Below are positions 1 to 10,146 of a DNA stretch of 64,000 nucleotides, piece by piece (the first letter of the stretch is position 1; each line of letters opens with the position of its first letter). The DNA is taken from positions 28,972,812-29,036,811 of the forward strand of contig NC_059502.1 of NCBI RefSeq assembly GCF_914767665.1, given 5' to 3'. The stretch is from Harmonia axyridis (lineage: Eukaryota > Arthropoda > Insecta > Coleoptera > Coccinellidae). The notes under the pieces are model-generated. The model was not told the origin of the DNA and made no database searches. It was given only the letters and a program-made list of their open reading frames with translations. Made by a program: the position numbers and the translations under genes.

Positions 1-1660
1 TGTCTATCATTATAACTGATTATATATCCAAAAAATTGAATTTTGATACTCATTTTCGCTCTGAAGAAAAGAGACTCATGATGGACACGTTTTTTTGTTT
101 TGAATTTAATTTCTATATTGTTTCAAAAATATTCACTGTTTGATCGTCCATTCTTCTAATTAAGATTTCATGAAGCGTATTAGGTACAACAGTCATGCAG
201 TAGATGCAGGGCAGGCGCAAGTAATTTTGGTGCCTGAAGCAAATAATTTTCCGTCGCCCCTATTGAACAAGGATCAATAACAACATGACCCCCCACATAA
301 CCCCCCGCTGATCTTGCAACCATGTGTAAAAAAAAATAAATTTTAGTGAATGAAGAATATTGAAATGTTTCAATATTTAATATTACACCAAGACCTATCA
401 CAAGATTCAAAGGGCAATAGGGCATGCAAAGTTTCAGTTTTGCTTCGAAAACTAATTGGCATTAAAAACATGTGATTCGCTGTAAAAATTTGGGATTTAA
501 CTAGTTTTGAATGCAAAATTGTAGGAATTTTCCATTAGTTGAATGTGTCAACATCGGATTTTGAATAATTCGAAATCGAAAGTAGTGTTGTTTTCGTCTT
601 TGTCAAATACATAATGATTTTATCCCTCTTTTGATGAGGGGAAATCGGCTGTTCTGCAGTTATTCCCGAGAAATCAAAACTTCGTTACTAGGGTAGGTAC
701 ATACAAGACTTTGAAGAAATGGAATCAAGGAAAAGGCAGATAAATTAATGGAAAGTATTGTTGATGCTTATTTCGTTCTACGAATAAAATACAATTTTTT
801 GGATTATTTCATTCATTTCAATGAATATTTAGTCATTCTCACTTACCGTTTGCTAAATGATAAGTGCTTCACTTACTTTTTTGTTTTTCTTAGCAACGAG
901 TGAAAATTATCTACAGATCTAGCAATAAACGCGGTAACTAACAAAAGTCGTTCTATCATGGAAAAAGGATTATTATTATTTGACGTTGCCATTTTTTAAT
1001 CGTAATAATCAACTCAGAAATAACCAAGCACTTATTGAAAATGCTACGGAGAAAAAAATGAACATATTCTATAGGAAACTATCGATAGTTTTTTTTTAAA
1101 AATCTCTTCATCGCTTAGATGTAGAGGTTCAACTTATAAATATTAATGTATTGTAAGTGGTGTTCAGTGTTCAGAATTGATTTTGTCCATATCTTATAGT
1201 GATGGAGATATAGCTGGTTCTTGAAATTATAATAGAGTGGACTGTATGAACTTTTATTCTTTCATAACACAGAACGATTGCACGAGTACAGAAATATTTA
1301 ATGTCAAATGACAGAACCTTTTTTTATTTTTTATTAAACAAAAACAAAACAATGTAATGGAATACTTCATAGAATAAGAAAGGGTTGATATAAGGAATGC
1401 AAAATTCAGTTTTTGATTCCAATATTCTGGATTACATGTAGTCTTTACTCTCGTTTATATTTTTTGAAAATATGAAAATTATTGATCACTTTCTTGTTGT
1501 TCTTTTCAATAACGGTCCATCCTAGAATTTCAGAGCGGAATAGCTTTCTGAAGTTCCTGAATTCACGTCAGTGCTTTCCTCATTTTTTAAATAATTTTTC
1601 AAATGATAACATATCAACAACTTACATAGGTAATTATTTCAGTACTTCTCATTAGTTATC
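1..1660. other. AT-rich intergenic DNA, nothing recognised
   Basis: I see no coding region, repeat family or RNA gene here that I can support. The only open stretch is a short, low-quality one near 180-425 with no recognisable protein. The gene 1/gene 2 duplication begins at its right edge. Confidence 0.4.
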
Positions 1661-1958
1661 TCATAAGATGGTGGAAAGTGAGTAGGTACTGAGTATGCTT
1701 ACCATAGGTACGTGAGAACATTGAAGAATTCATCGACTTGACCTGAAATAATTGGTATTGGGTTTCTTTCTTTTTTCAAGGAAACAAGAATGTTTACCCT
1801 TCATGATTATGATGCTCCAAAAATGAAATAACTAACACCTTTTTCGAATATTGCAATGCATTGATAATTGAGGTAGAGTTGAAGCTCCGTTCTGAATACA
1901 AATAAAATATTCGTAATTGCCATTGGCTCTTAGTTAATAGAATTCGTTCGATATAAAC

Positions 1959-1996
1959 TATTTAAAGGTGAGTGTAAATGATGTAAAATCATCAGT
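1959..1996 (+). promoter_or_regulatory. Core promoter of gene 1
   Basis: TATTTAAAG at 1959-1967 lies about 35 bp upstream of the A of a TCAGT initiator (1992-1996), the usual insect TATA-initiator spacing. A second TATAAA is at 1952. The start codon follows about 35 bp downstream. Confidence 0.6.
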
Positions 1997-2028
1997 TCAT
2001 CAAGTTTAGAACCAACGATCGTATCAAA

Positions 2029-2383
2029 ATGATGAAATACGTAAGTGCACTAATGCATATTCACTCATTAAACTATCAATGAATTAAAATAAATTTTCAT
2101 TCAATAGTTCTTTTTTATATTTTATTTCATTTTGCAGTTCGCTCTCTTCTTCATCATCGGATGTGCCCTGGCTATTCCAGAAGCTAAGCCAGTGCCAGAA
2201 GCGAAAGCTGAGGCAAAACCTAGTGTTTTTGCACCAATTGTTTCACCGGCAGTTGCTTATACTGCAGCGTACTCCGCTCCATTGGCTTATAGCGCTTACT
2301 CTCCTTATGTTGCCCCATATGCTGCTGCCTATACTGCTTATTCACCATATGTTACTTATTCTGAACCCCTTGTTATTGTTTAG
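2029..2383 (+). CDS. Gene 1: small secreted Ala/Tyr/Pro-rich protein, subfamily A
   Basis: Two coding exons: 2029-2040 (four codons, MMKY) and 2138-2383, with a 97-bp intron that starts GTAAGT and ends TTTGCAG, phase 0. The product is 85 residues. Residues 1 to about 16 form a hydrophobic signal peptide ending CALA. A Pro/Glu/Ala/Lys stretch with repeated PEAK/AEAK follows, then a Tyr-Ala-Ser-Pro tail with YSAP, APLAYS and YSPYV motifs and a C-terminal valine. A tiny first exon that splits the signal peptide is typical of insect cuticle-protein genes, so a secreted structural or cuticular role is inferred; a neuropeptide-like-3/4-type label is also possible. There is no chitin-binding R&R motif. 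AATAAA lies at 2413. The reading frame starting near 2163 is a shadow. Gene 2 is nearly identical. Confidence 0.85.
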
Positions 2384-2420
2384 ATTTAAAAATAGATGTA
2401 CCTATATCAAATAATAAAAG

Positions 2421-3397
2421 ATTCAATTCTTATATTGTCTATTTCTTTTTTCGTGAAAGATTTAGATTTATGCGAATATAATGAAAACGTCAGGTTCAAG
2501 TTGTATATCAATATATGAATTATCATTCATAACGATTGAAATTCAAAAAACACAACTAGAATTATACCGATTTTACGTTCCGAAAAAAATCAGAAATTGT
2601 TTGCTTATGGTAGGTATCGAAGAAAAACTATTTTTTTTAGGAGAACTTACGAATTTCACCAAGTTTATCATCAAAGCCTTACATTAATGATTCTTGTTTA
2701 CACCAAATAACCTATAACATTCTTATTTACTCACTGAATATTTAGTTGTTAAGTGCTGAAATTAATTTTACTTATTTTCAACAGACTCTTATTACAAAAT
2801 TTATGGAAACATTTCATATTTAATCAATGAGGGAATGTCTTTCTCACAACATAAAGAAAAATTAAATGTTGAACGAATGGTTTTGACTTTAATAATTCCG
2901 ATAATGTAAGCAATTTACAGTTTAGTACTTCGGATACTTTGGTGATGCGAATCAGGTTAGGTCATGTCCAATAATCCGTGAATATCTCTAGAAACGAACT
3001 GTTTGCAGGACTATAAATCTTTCTCTGTGACAAAAAATCAATGGGTTAAATATTAACAGATCCACATTTAGTAGGCCACTTAAACACATGCAAACAACAT
3101 TATTGAAATTTTAGCCTTATGTGAGGGGGTTGAACATTTTTTTTAACATTTTCTGAAATTTTCAAAAATTTTAAAGTTGACGTTACCGCGAGGTGCCAGC
3201 TAGGAGAGAATTTTCTTCCCCGACAGATAATTAAGCATTATTTAAATATTTTCTAGCTGTGTGGGAAATATGCTAGTCAAAAAAACACCCCTACTCTGAC
3301 CAAATTTAGATGTCTTCTGACAGATACTTGCAACCCTCAAAATGAGGTAGCAATATGTAAATAAGAACATATCAAAATTGTGGCCTTGTGAGTTATA
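2421..3397. other. Intergenic DNA downstream of gene 1
   Basis: No gene is supported. The first 700 bp match the DNA downstream of gene 2 (about 6615-7182). The remainder, up to the TA target of the transposon at 3398, has no recognisable feature. Confidence 0.5.
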
Positions 3398-5651
3398 CAG
3401 GGTGTCCCGTAAAGACCACGTCAAACCGAGGGAGAATATAAATCAAAGGATAACCCACCTGCTATGACAAAATTCCCATTATAAAAGTTTTACCGTTTTC
3501 GAGATATTTTTTTGTTGTTGAAAATAATGAATTTTTGCACCTATCAATAGTTCTGTCCTTACGGTTGGTACAATTTTACACCTTTCTGGTTAATTTTTTC
3601 AGTAAAATATTGCTGAAGAATGATTTCAACGTTCACATCAAAAACATACTCCGAACATTTTAAAGGGGGGCTGTGAAAAATATTTTTATTGAAAATTTTG
3701 GTAGTGGATTATTTTGTTCATGAAGTTTAGCCCATCGTAGTGGAAAAAAAATGTACCGAGCTACTGCTGCACATTACACCAATAAATTGCCTATTTTATA
3801 GTGATTTCAAAAAGGTATCACACAAGTCATTTGTTATTCAAAGAAAAAAGATATGGCTGTTTTTATTCACATGGGTACGTTTCTGACTATAATTTGACGG
3901 TTATTATTTAGGGTAGGTACTAATATTTTTAATGAAATGAAAAGCATTTACACTCATCAGAGAACATGTTCAAAACGGCGACCTCCTACGCGTATACAGG
4001 CTCTGCATCGATTGGGAAAGGACCTTTTCACTGTCCTCAAATTGATGTCGGATATTTCCGCTGCAGCAATTCGGATGCGTTCTCTTAATTCTGCTTCATG
4101 ACGTATGGGTGTTGCGTATACTTTTTCTTTTAGGCAGCCCCAAAAAAAAAGTCCAGAGGATTTAGGTCAGGTGAACGAGGATGCCACAAAATTTCACCTC
4201 CTCTTCCAATCCACCGGTGGGGATAAGTTCGATTCAAATGTGCGGTAACTTCGCGTCAGTAATGTGCTGGGCATCCATCATGTGGAAACCACAAACTACG
4301 TCGTAGCGCCAGTGGCACATCTTCCTATAAAATGGGCAGCTGGTCGGTTAAAAACTCCAAATAATTATTTGCGTTCAGTGATGGCGGCAGTTCGATAGGG
4401 CCCAAAATTGACCTTGAATCGAAATTGTGATCTATCTTCTCTCATCTTGTGTGGATTTATAATATTCCAGCTATGCAAATTGTGGATATTCATGTACCCA
4501 TCCTTGGTACAGGACGACTCGTCGCTCCAAATGATCTTATCAAAAAAATCTGGATCTGCATGATGCTTTCGCAACATTTGCCGTCAAAATTGAATTCGCG
4601 TTGGATAATCCCTGGGTAGCAAACTTTGAACTCGTTGGACGTGAAAGAGGTGATAATTGTCCGGTGCAAGATTCGACTGGCAGTTGATTTGGGTATACCT
4701 GTAAGGCGTTCTATCATTCGAGTAGAAATTGATGGATCTTCTTCGACTGCATCCAAAACGATGTCATCATCCACCGTTGCGGGCCGACCATTACTGATAC
4801 GACGCCCAGGAACTCTGCCTTCGGCAATAGCGTTGTGTGTACGGATAAACACTTCATAGTTGGGATGTCGGCGATTGGGGTGCCGTTCTGAATACATCCT
4901 TGCCGCAGCTCGAGCATTAAGTCGCACTTCTCCGTAAATTAAATGCATGTCAGCGTATTCCCGCGACGTATACGGAACGTTTGCTTCCGCCATTTTGCAG
5001 AATAACGTCAAAATCAATTAACAGATCAGAGTCCACAGAGCGCCAAAGAATGACAGACCACAGACCCACAGCTGTACTGCATCTGTTGAGTTCTCTGGCT
5101 AAGCCAGGTGGATGAATACGCGAGATGGCAAGTACTTCACTAGGTCCGAAGATTTCTTAACAGAATTGACAAACTTGATTTAGTCGGAAACGTACCCATT
5201 TGGATAAAAACAGCCATATCTTTTTTCTTTGAATAACAAATGACTTGTGTGATACCTTTTTGAAATCACTATAAAATAGACAATTTATTGGTGTAATGTG
5301 CAGCAGTAGCTCGGTACAATTTTTTTCCACTACGATGGGCTAAACTTCATGAACAAAATAAACCACTACCAAAATTTTCAATAAAAATATTTCTCACAGC
5401 TCCCCTTTAAAATGTTCGGAGAATGTTTTTAATGTAAACGTTAAAATCATTCTTCAGCAATATTTTACTGAAAAAATTAACCAAAAAGGTGTAAACCGTG
5501 AAGACAAAACTATTGAAAGGGGCAAAAATCATTATTTTCAAAAAATAAATAAATATCTCGATAACAGTAAGAGGAATTTTGTCATAGCAGGTGGGTTATC
5601 CTTCGATCTACATTCTCCCTTGGTTTGACGTGGTCTTTACGAGACACCCTG
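3398..5651. mobile_element. Tc1/mariner-superfamily DNA transposon with long terminal inverted repeats
   Basis: The element begins CAGGGTGTCCCGTAAAG and ends with the inverted match CTTTACGAGACACCCTG, flanked on both sides by the dinucleotide TA (3396-3397 and 5652-5653), the target duplication of this superfamily. The terminal inverted repeats are very long: about 3398-3890 pairs with about 5185-5651 by eye, with a few point differences and small gaps. Between them is a degraded transposase on the - strand (3957-4993). Derivatives with the same ends lie at 9150, 37754 and 44932. The copy is probably immobile because its transposase is broken, but its ends look intact. Confidence 0.85.
3957..4993 (-). 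pseudogene. Broken transposase of the long-TIR Tc1/mariner-superfamily element
   Basis: Reading on the - strand, a start codon at 4993-4991 opens a frame with an N-terminal helix-turn-helix (early RLNARAAARMY, then RHPNRRHPN, then a second helix region with IPKSTASRILHR). The frame then shifts. A catalytic-type segment follows in another frame (IIWSDES, with the first DDE aspartate). Remnants after it reach a C-terminal end matching this family (EKVYATP and RRFEHVL, stop at 3957-3959). The span of about 1,035 bp equals a full-length family member of about 345 residues. Several frameshifts and stops separate the pieces, so no functional protein is made. Assignment to the IS630/Tc1/mariner superfamily rests on these motifs and on the TA target. 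Confidence 0.8.
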
Positions 5652-6178
5652 TATATAGGGTTGAAAAAATATTTCATTTATAATTTCAAAAATATAAATT
5701 TTGATGATGTAATCGGAAGATGCTCGCCAGAACCGTATTTTCTAAATAGATCGATAATAAAGTATCATTCAAACACTTTCTAGCTTTGTGGGAAAGAACC
5801 GCTAGCTTTTAATCTCTAGCTCAGATAATGAGATCTGATTCCAACTACCACTGCAACCTACGTCATACAAATGAGATTTCCTCAATCTTATAAGATAGTA
5901 GAGAGTGAGTGCTGAGTACGCCTAGCACAGGTACGTGAGAAAATTGACTTAATCACCTTCGACTTGACCTGAAATAATTGGTATTGGGTTTCTTGTTTTT
6001 CAAGGAAACAAGAATGTTTACCCTTCATGATTATGATGCTCCAAAAATGAACTAACAACTTCTTCGAATATTCCAATGCATTGATAATTGAGGTAGAGTT
6101 GAAGCTCCGTTCTGAATACAAATAAAATATTCGTAATTGCCATTGGCTCTTAGTTAATAGAATTCGTTCGATATAAAC

Positions 6179-6215
6179 TATTTAAAGGAAGTGTGAATGA
6201 ATTGGAATCATCAGT
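6179..6215 (+). promoter_or_regulatory. Core promoter of gene 2
   Basis: TATTTAAAG at 6179-6187 and a TCAGT initiator at 6211-6215 have the same spacing as in gene 1. The about 75 bp upstream are identical or nearly so between the two genes. Confidence 0.6.
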
Positions 6216-6247
6216 TCTTCAAGTTTAGAACCAACGATCGTATCAAA

Positions 6248-6591
6248 ATGATGAAATACGTAAGTGCATTAGTGCATATTCACTCGTTGAAATATCAAAG
6301 AATAAATTCAATGGTTGTTTTTCATATTTTTATTTCATTTTGCAGCTCGCTCTCTTCTTCATCATCGGATGTGCCCTGGCTATTCCAGAAGCTAAGCCAG
6401 TGCCAGAAGCGAAAGCTGAGGCAAAACCTAGTGTTTTTGCACCAATTGTTTCACCGGCAGTTGCTTATACTGCAGCGTACTCCGCTCCATTGGCTTATAG
6501 CGCTTACTCTCCTTATGTTGCCCCATATGCTGCTGCCTATACAGCTTATTCACCATATGTTACTTATTCTGAACCCCTTGTTATTGTTTAG
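6248..6591 (+). CDS. Gene 2: small secreted Ala/Tyr/Pro-rich protein, subfamily A
   Basis: Two exons: 6248-6259 (MMKY) and 6346-6591, with an 86-bp intron from GTAAGT to TTTGCAG, phase 0. The 85-residue product differs from gene 1 only at the first residue of exon 2 (Leu instead of Phe), as far as I can see. A signal peptide ending CALA is followed by the PEAKPVPEAKAEAK segment and the YSAP/YSPYV tail. AATAAA follows at about 6621. Near-identity of the coding part with a more diverged intron and flanks suggests recent gene conversion or purifying selection. Role as for gene 1: secreted structural or cuticle-type protein, inferred. Confidence 0.85.
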
Positions 6592-7333
6592 TTTTAAAAA
6601 TAGATTTACCTATATCAAATAATAAAAGATTCAAGTCTTATATTGTCCATTTCTTTTTTTCGTGAAAGATTTATATTTATGCGAATAAAATGAAAACGTC
6701 AGGATCAAGTTGTATATAAACATATAAATAATCATTTATAACGACTGAAACTCGAATAAACATAATTATAATTATAACGATTACGTATTTCACCAAGTTC
6801 ATCAGAGCTCTACGATAATGAATGAAATTTTCTTGTTTTCAACAGTCTTTTGCCCTCACTCCAATTACAAAATACATAGGATTTTTCATATTAATGAGAG
6901 AAATATTTTTCTCAAAACATAAAGAAAAATTAAAAGTTGAACAAATGGTTTTGGATTTAATTATTTCGATAATGTAAGCAATCTACAGTTTAGTACTTCG
7001 AATACTTTGTTGATGCAAATCAGGTTAGGTCATGTCCAATATCCTTGAATATCTCTATTTGAACGAACTGTTTGCAGGATTATAAATTTTTCTCTGTGAC
7101 AAAAAATCAATGGGTTGAATATTAACAGATCCACGTTTAGTAGGTCACTTAAGCACATGCGAACAACAACATTAAAGTTTTAGTATATTTAATAATATTT
7201 AATATAAATTAATAATAATAATAATATTTAATTTATAATTTCGAAAATATAAAATTGATGACGTGATCGAAAGATGCTCTTCAGAACAGTATTTTCTAAA
7301 TAGACCGATAATAAAGTATTATCCAAAAAATTT

Positions 7334-7560
7334 CTAGCCATTTTCATTTTCCAACTCTTTGGTCATTTTAGTCAAGTTTGGAAAAACGTTTTCGTGCCTC
7401 TTCCACCATTCTAAAATATATTCATAACTACGACCATCAACAGGTGTTTTGGTCAGGGATTTGTCCATTTCATAATGTAAAGCCATTCCATCTGCTCGAT
7501 TTACAGAAGATTTCTTAAATAAACTTAAGAAATCGATGTCAAACTCACCTATTTTTCATT
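7334..7560 (-). pseudogene. hAT transposase C-terminal fragment
   Basis: On the - strand about 75 codons are open, ending at a TAG (7334-7336). They contain the hAT dimerisation signature in the form YILEWWKRHENVFPNL followed by TKMTKEL; in hAT transposases an LxWWKxxExxFPxL block of this kind lies near the C-terminus. The catalytic domain and N-terminal zinc finger are missing, so this is a remnant. The neighbouring CTTGA-rich DNA at 7570-7830 may be part of the same or a related element. Confidence 0.65.
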
Positions 7561-7574
7561 TGCAAATGATTATT

Positions 7575-7830
7575 TTGTCTGAGCGTGCACGAGCTTGCAA
7601 AAATATTCACCGTGCGACTCGTGCTTGTCAAGCTCAAGCAATAAATATCTCAAATCAAGTTCAAGTATGTGATTTTTCACGAGCTTAATTTTCAAGTTAA
7701 GTAGTTGGTTAAAATATCAAGCTACTTGACTTGATGAATCTCCATAACCCCAAATAACAAAGGCTTTGAAATATTTACTGCTTGACTTGATATCAAGCTC
7801 AAGTAATATCAAGGCTTTTACAATAATATT
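7575..7830. repeat. Dispersed CTTGA-rich repeat, copy 1
   Basis: The stretch is dense in CAAGTxACTTGACTTGA-like motifs in both orientations (for example TCAAGCTACTTGACTTGA near 7720). It matches 62785-62985 near the other end of the window, including the shared TTAACCAACTACTTGACTT block and a segment with CGTGCG and CTCGTGC. It is non-coding and probably the subterminal region of a DNA transposon, given the hAT remnant next to it. Confidence 0.55.
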
Positions 7831-7989
7831 AAAAATAGGAATTGCAATTATTATTAATTCGTATTTTAAAGTAATATGCATTGTAATATTATTTTTATTC
7901 AGTGCACAAAATAAATGAAAAAATAATTGTCGGATGGTGTTTCTTGTGTGTTTTTTCATATTCCACTTCATAGAGGTACTGTTATATCA

Positions 7990-8505
7990 CAATACATTAA
8001 TTAGCCCGTCATTGCTAGGTGACGGTAAAAAAGAGGAAAGTCAATCGGCAGTCAGCTGCAATTATTAATAAAAGTGAAGACATAAACGATCACGTGAAAG
8101 GTGAACCGACATCCTAGTATTTCGAAGTATATTTTTGTTCAGTGAGGATGATAATTATCGATTAGTTAGTTGCCAGTGTTTAAGCCAATATTTCGTGTTT
8201 CTCACCAAAATAAATTTATTCGTTTGCATCTGTTTCCTATTCAATTACCCTAGACAACAAAAACAATCCTATATAAGTCAAGCAAAAAGCTGTTATTTTT
8301 ATATTCCAAATTTGGATCTAATTCATTCGAGACCGACATTTTCAAAGAAAACATTATTCAGAGTTCTAATATTTCTACGTACAAAGACTCAAATAATCAC
8401 CAACCTAATTTAATTTTCGCATTATTTTGATTGTTCGCCCACCCTGCGAGCGTCATTCGAAGCTTAAGCGCGAATCCTTTCAGGGGTAAAAACAAGTTCG
8501 CACGC
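7990..8505. other. Intergenic DNA, nothing recognised
   Basis: A weak 92-codon frame at 8135-8413 shows no recognisable domain or paralogue and no splice or promoter context, so I do not call it a gene. Confidence 0.4.
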
Positions 8506-8507
8506 GG

Positions 8508-8785
8508 TCACGTTGAAGCAAGACGTAGGTGAAAGGTTTCCAAACTGCGTCTTGACTACCTGGCTCGAACTATAATTTTTCCGCAATTATATTTCGCTTC
8601 ATTTCTTTTTGAGGTATCTGTCTGGAAGTGATGGAAATCTGACTTGAACATAACGCATGCATTTCCACGTAAATATACACGTGAGGGCAACAGAATTTTC
8701 GGAAGGGTTAGAGAATTCCTGAAATTGTATTAAGCTTAGCTGTGCAATCACATCATGAACATTTTCTGGACTGAGCAGAACTATA
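8508..8785 (+). repeat. Dispersed direct repeat, copy 1
   Basis: This segment, starting near CACGTTGAAGCAAGACGTAG and running to the CTTAGCTGTG/CATGAAC block, recurs in the same orientation at 9911-10145 and continues at 11030-11070. The second copy has been split by the insertion at about 10147-11027, so copy 1 serves as a near-empty-site reference for it. Confidence 0.7.
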
Positions 8786-8883
8786 AGGGACTCAATGAAT
8801 CTCTTTGGAATAATCCCCTTTTTATTGGAATCTGTTTAGTAGTTATGTTCGACGTAGAAAGTTCGATATTCGTTTTTCAGTTT

Positions 8884-9135
8884 TCATTGCATGTTTATTG
8901 AATTTGGATTAATCTTAATCTTGTATATTTCCAAAATTTTTGTCAGCCACCCATGTGGAATAGAGTCGAAGGCCTTCTTATAGTCAAAATATGTCATGTC
9001 TGTGTTTTTTGAAGGCTTGGTTGCATATGATGGAATCTATTATCAGCAGTTCCTACGATCCTAGTGCGTTCTTGGAACATCCTTTCTGTTGTGCTATCAT
9101 TATATTATTTGTCTCGCAATGTTTGTAAACATGAT
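8884..9135 (-). pseudogene. LINE reverse transcriptase fragment
   Basis: On the - strand the translation contains a block close to the RT catalytic region of non-LTR retrotransposons: QQKGC upstream, then YFDYKKAFDSIPHGWL followed by KILEIYKI. FDYKKAFDSxPH carries the first metal-binding aspartate of the palm. The upstream part needs frame changes, there is no start, and both ends are lost. It lies directly beside the left end of the transposon derivative at 9150. Confidence 0.7.
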
Positions 9136-9149
9136 GTGATGATTTTATA

Positions 9150-9892
9150 CAGGTTGTCCCGTAAAGACCTCGTCAAACCGAGGGAGAATGTAGATCAAAG
9201 GATAACCCAAATGCTATGACAAAATTCCCGTTATAAAAGTCTTACCGTTTTCGAGATATATATATTTTTTTTTTGAAAATAATAATAATGGCCGGTGTAC
9301 CGCTGCACCTCGCATGTGAGGAATAATTTTCGTGGGGATGAATAATTATGCGAGTAATATTTTTGCACGTAAACAATTGCCACTGTTCACTAGTTAATGC
9401 AACATCGAAGATTTCTTAACAGAATTGACAGACTTTATTTTGTCAGAAACGTACCCATTTGGATAAAAACAGCCATATCTTTTTTCTTTGAATAACAAAT
9501 GACTTGTGTGATACCTTTATGAAATCACTATGAAATCGACAATTTATTGGTGTAATGTGCAGCAGTAGCTCAGTACATTTGAAGAATCCGCTACCAAAAT
9601 TTTCAATAAAAATATTTCTCACAGCCCCCCTTTGAAATGTTCGCGATTTTTTTTAATGTAAACGTTAAAATCATTCTTCAGCAATAATTTACTGAAAAAA
9701 TGAACCAAAAAGGTGTAAAATTGTACCAACCGTAAGGACAAAACTATTGAAAGGGGTAAAAATTCAATATTTTCAAAAAAAAATATCTCGAAAACGGTAA
9801 GATTTTTATAATGGAAATTTTGTCATAGCAGGTGGGTTATCCTTTGATCTACATTCTCCCTCGGTTTGACGTGGTCTTTACGGTACAACCTG
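9150..9892. mobile_element. Non-autonomous derivative of the long-TIR Tc1/mariner-type element
   Basis: It starts CAGGTTGTCCCGTAAAG and ends CTTTACGGTACAACCTG, flanked by TA (9148-9149 and 9893-9894). The 743 bp consist of a shortened left arm, about 120 bp of unrelated centre (near 9285-9410) and a long right arm homologous to 5185-5651. No transposase coding remains. The terminal CAGGGTG has become CAGGTTG at both ends, so this is a distinguishable subfamily. Confidence 0.8.
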
Positions 9893-9910
9893 TATATTGT
9901 TGGTAGGAAT

Positions 9911-10145
9911 TTCACGTTGAAGCAAGAAGTAGGTGAAAGGTTTCCAAAATGCGTCTTGACTACCTGGCTCGAACTATAATTTTTCCGCAATTATATTTCG
10001 CTTCCTTCTTAATTTCTTTTTTAGGTATCTGTCAGTTTGAGATTGGTCCCGAAATTGATCTGGAAGTGATGGAAATCTGACTTGAACATAACGCACGTGA
10101 GAGGGTGCAACAGAATTTTCGGAAGGGTTAGAAAATCCTTAAATA
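9911..10145 (+). repeat. Dispersed direct repeat, copy 2 (5' part)
   Basis: Homologous to 8508-8770. It carries an extra internal segment around 10030-10060 and is interrupted by the insertion that begins near 10147. The 3' part resumes at about 11028. Confidence 0.7.
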
Positions 10146-10146
10146 G

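Larger units (their letters stand above)
1660..3114 (+). repeat. Tandem segmental duplication, copy A (carries gene 1)
   Basis: This stretch is closely similar, in the same orientation, to 5886-7182. The similarity covers the upstream region, promoter, both exons, intron and about 700 bp of downstream DNA, and it ends in both copies shortly after a shared segment containing ACACATGC. The two copies are now separated mainly by a 2.25-kb transposon (3398-5651), so they were once much closer. Short matches around 3240-3260, 5700-5780 and 7230-7340 look like older junctions of the same duplication. Confidence 0.8.
5886..7182 (+). repeat. Tandem segmental duplication, copy B (carries gene 2)
   Basis: This is the second copy of the 1660-3114 segment. 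Exon sequence is almost unchanged. The intron, 5' leader and downstream DNA differ by scattered substitutions and short indels; for example, the leader between the TATA box and the start codon differs, and the intron is 86 rather than 97 bp. Confidence 0.8.

Noticed and set aside
2163..2414. Open frames overlapping exon 2 of genes 1-3 (Leu/Gln/His-rich readings, also at 6197-6622 and 12806-13114).
   Set aside because: They are alternative frames of a repetitive coding exon. They lack a signal peptide and splice logic, while the called frame is the one shared with all ten paralogues.
4626..4859. A 77-codon frame on the + strand within the first transposon.
   Set aside because: Antisense shadow of the transposase helix-turn-helix region.
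8135..8413. A 92-codon + strand frame.
   Set aside because: No recognisable domain or gene signals; length is within chance for this AT-rich DNA.
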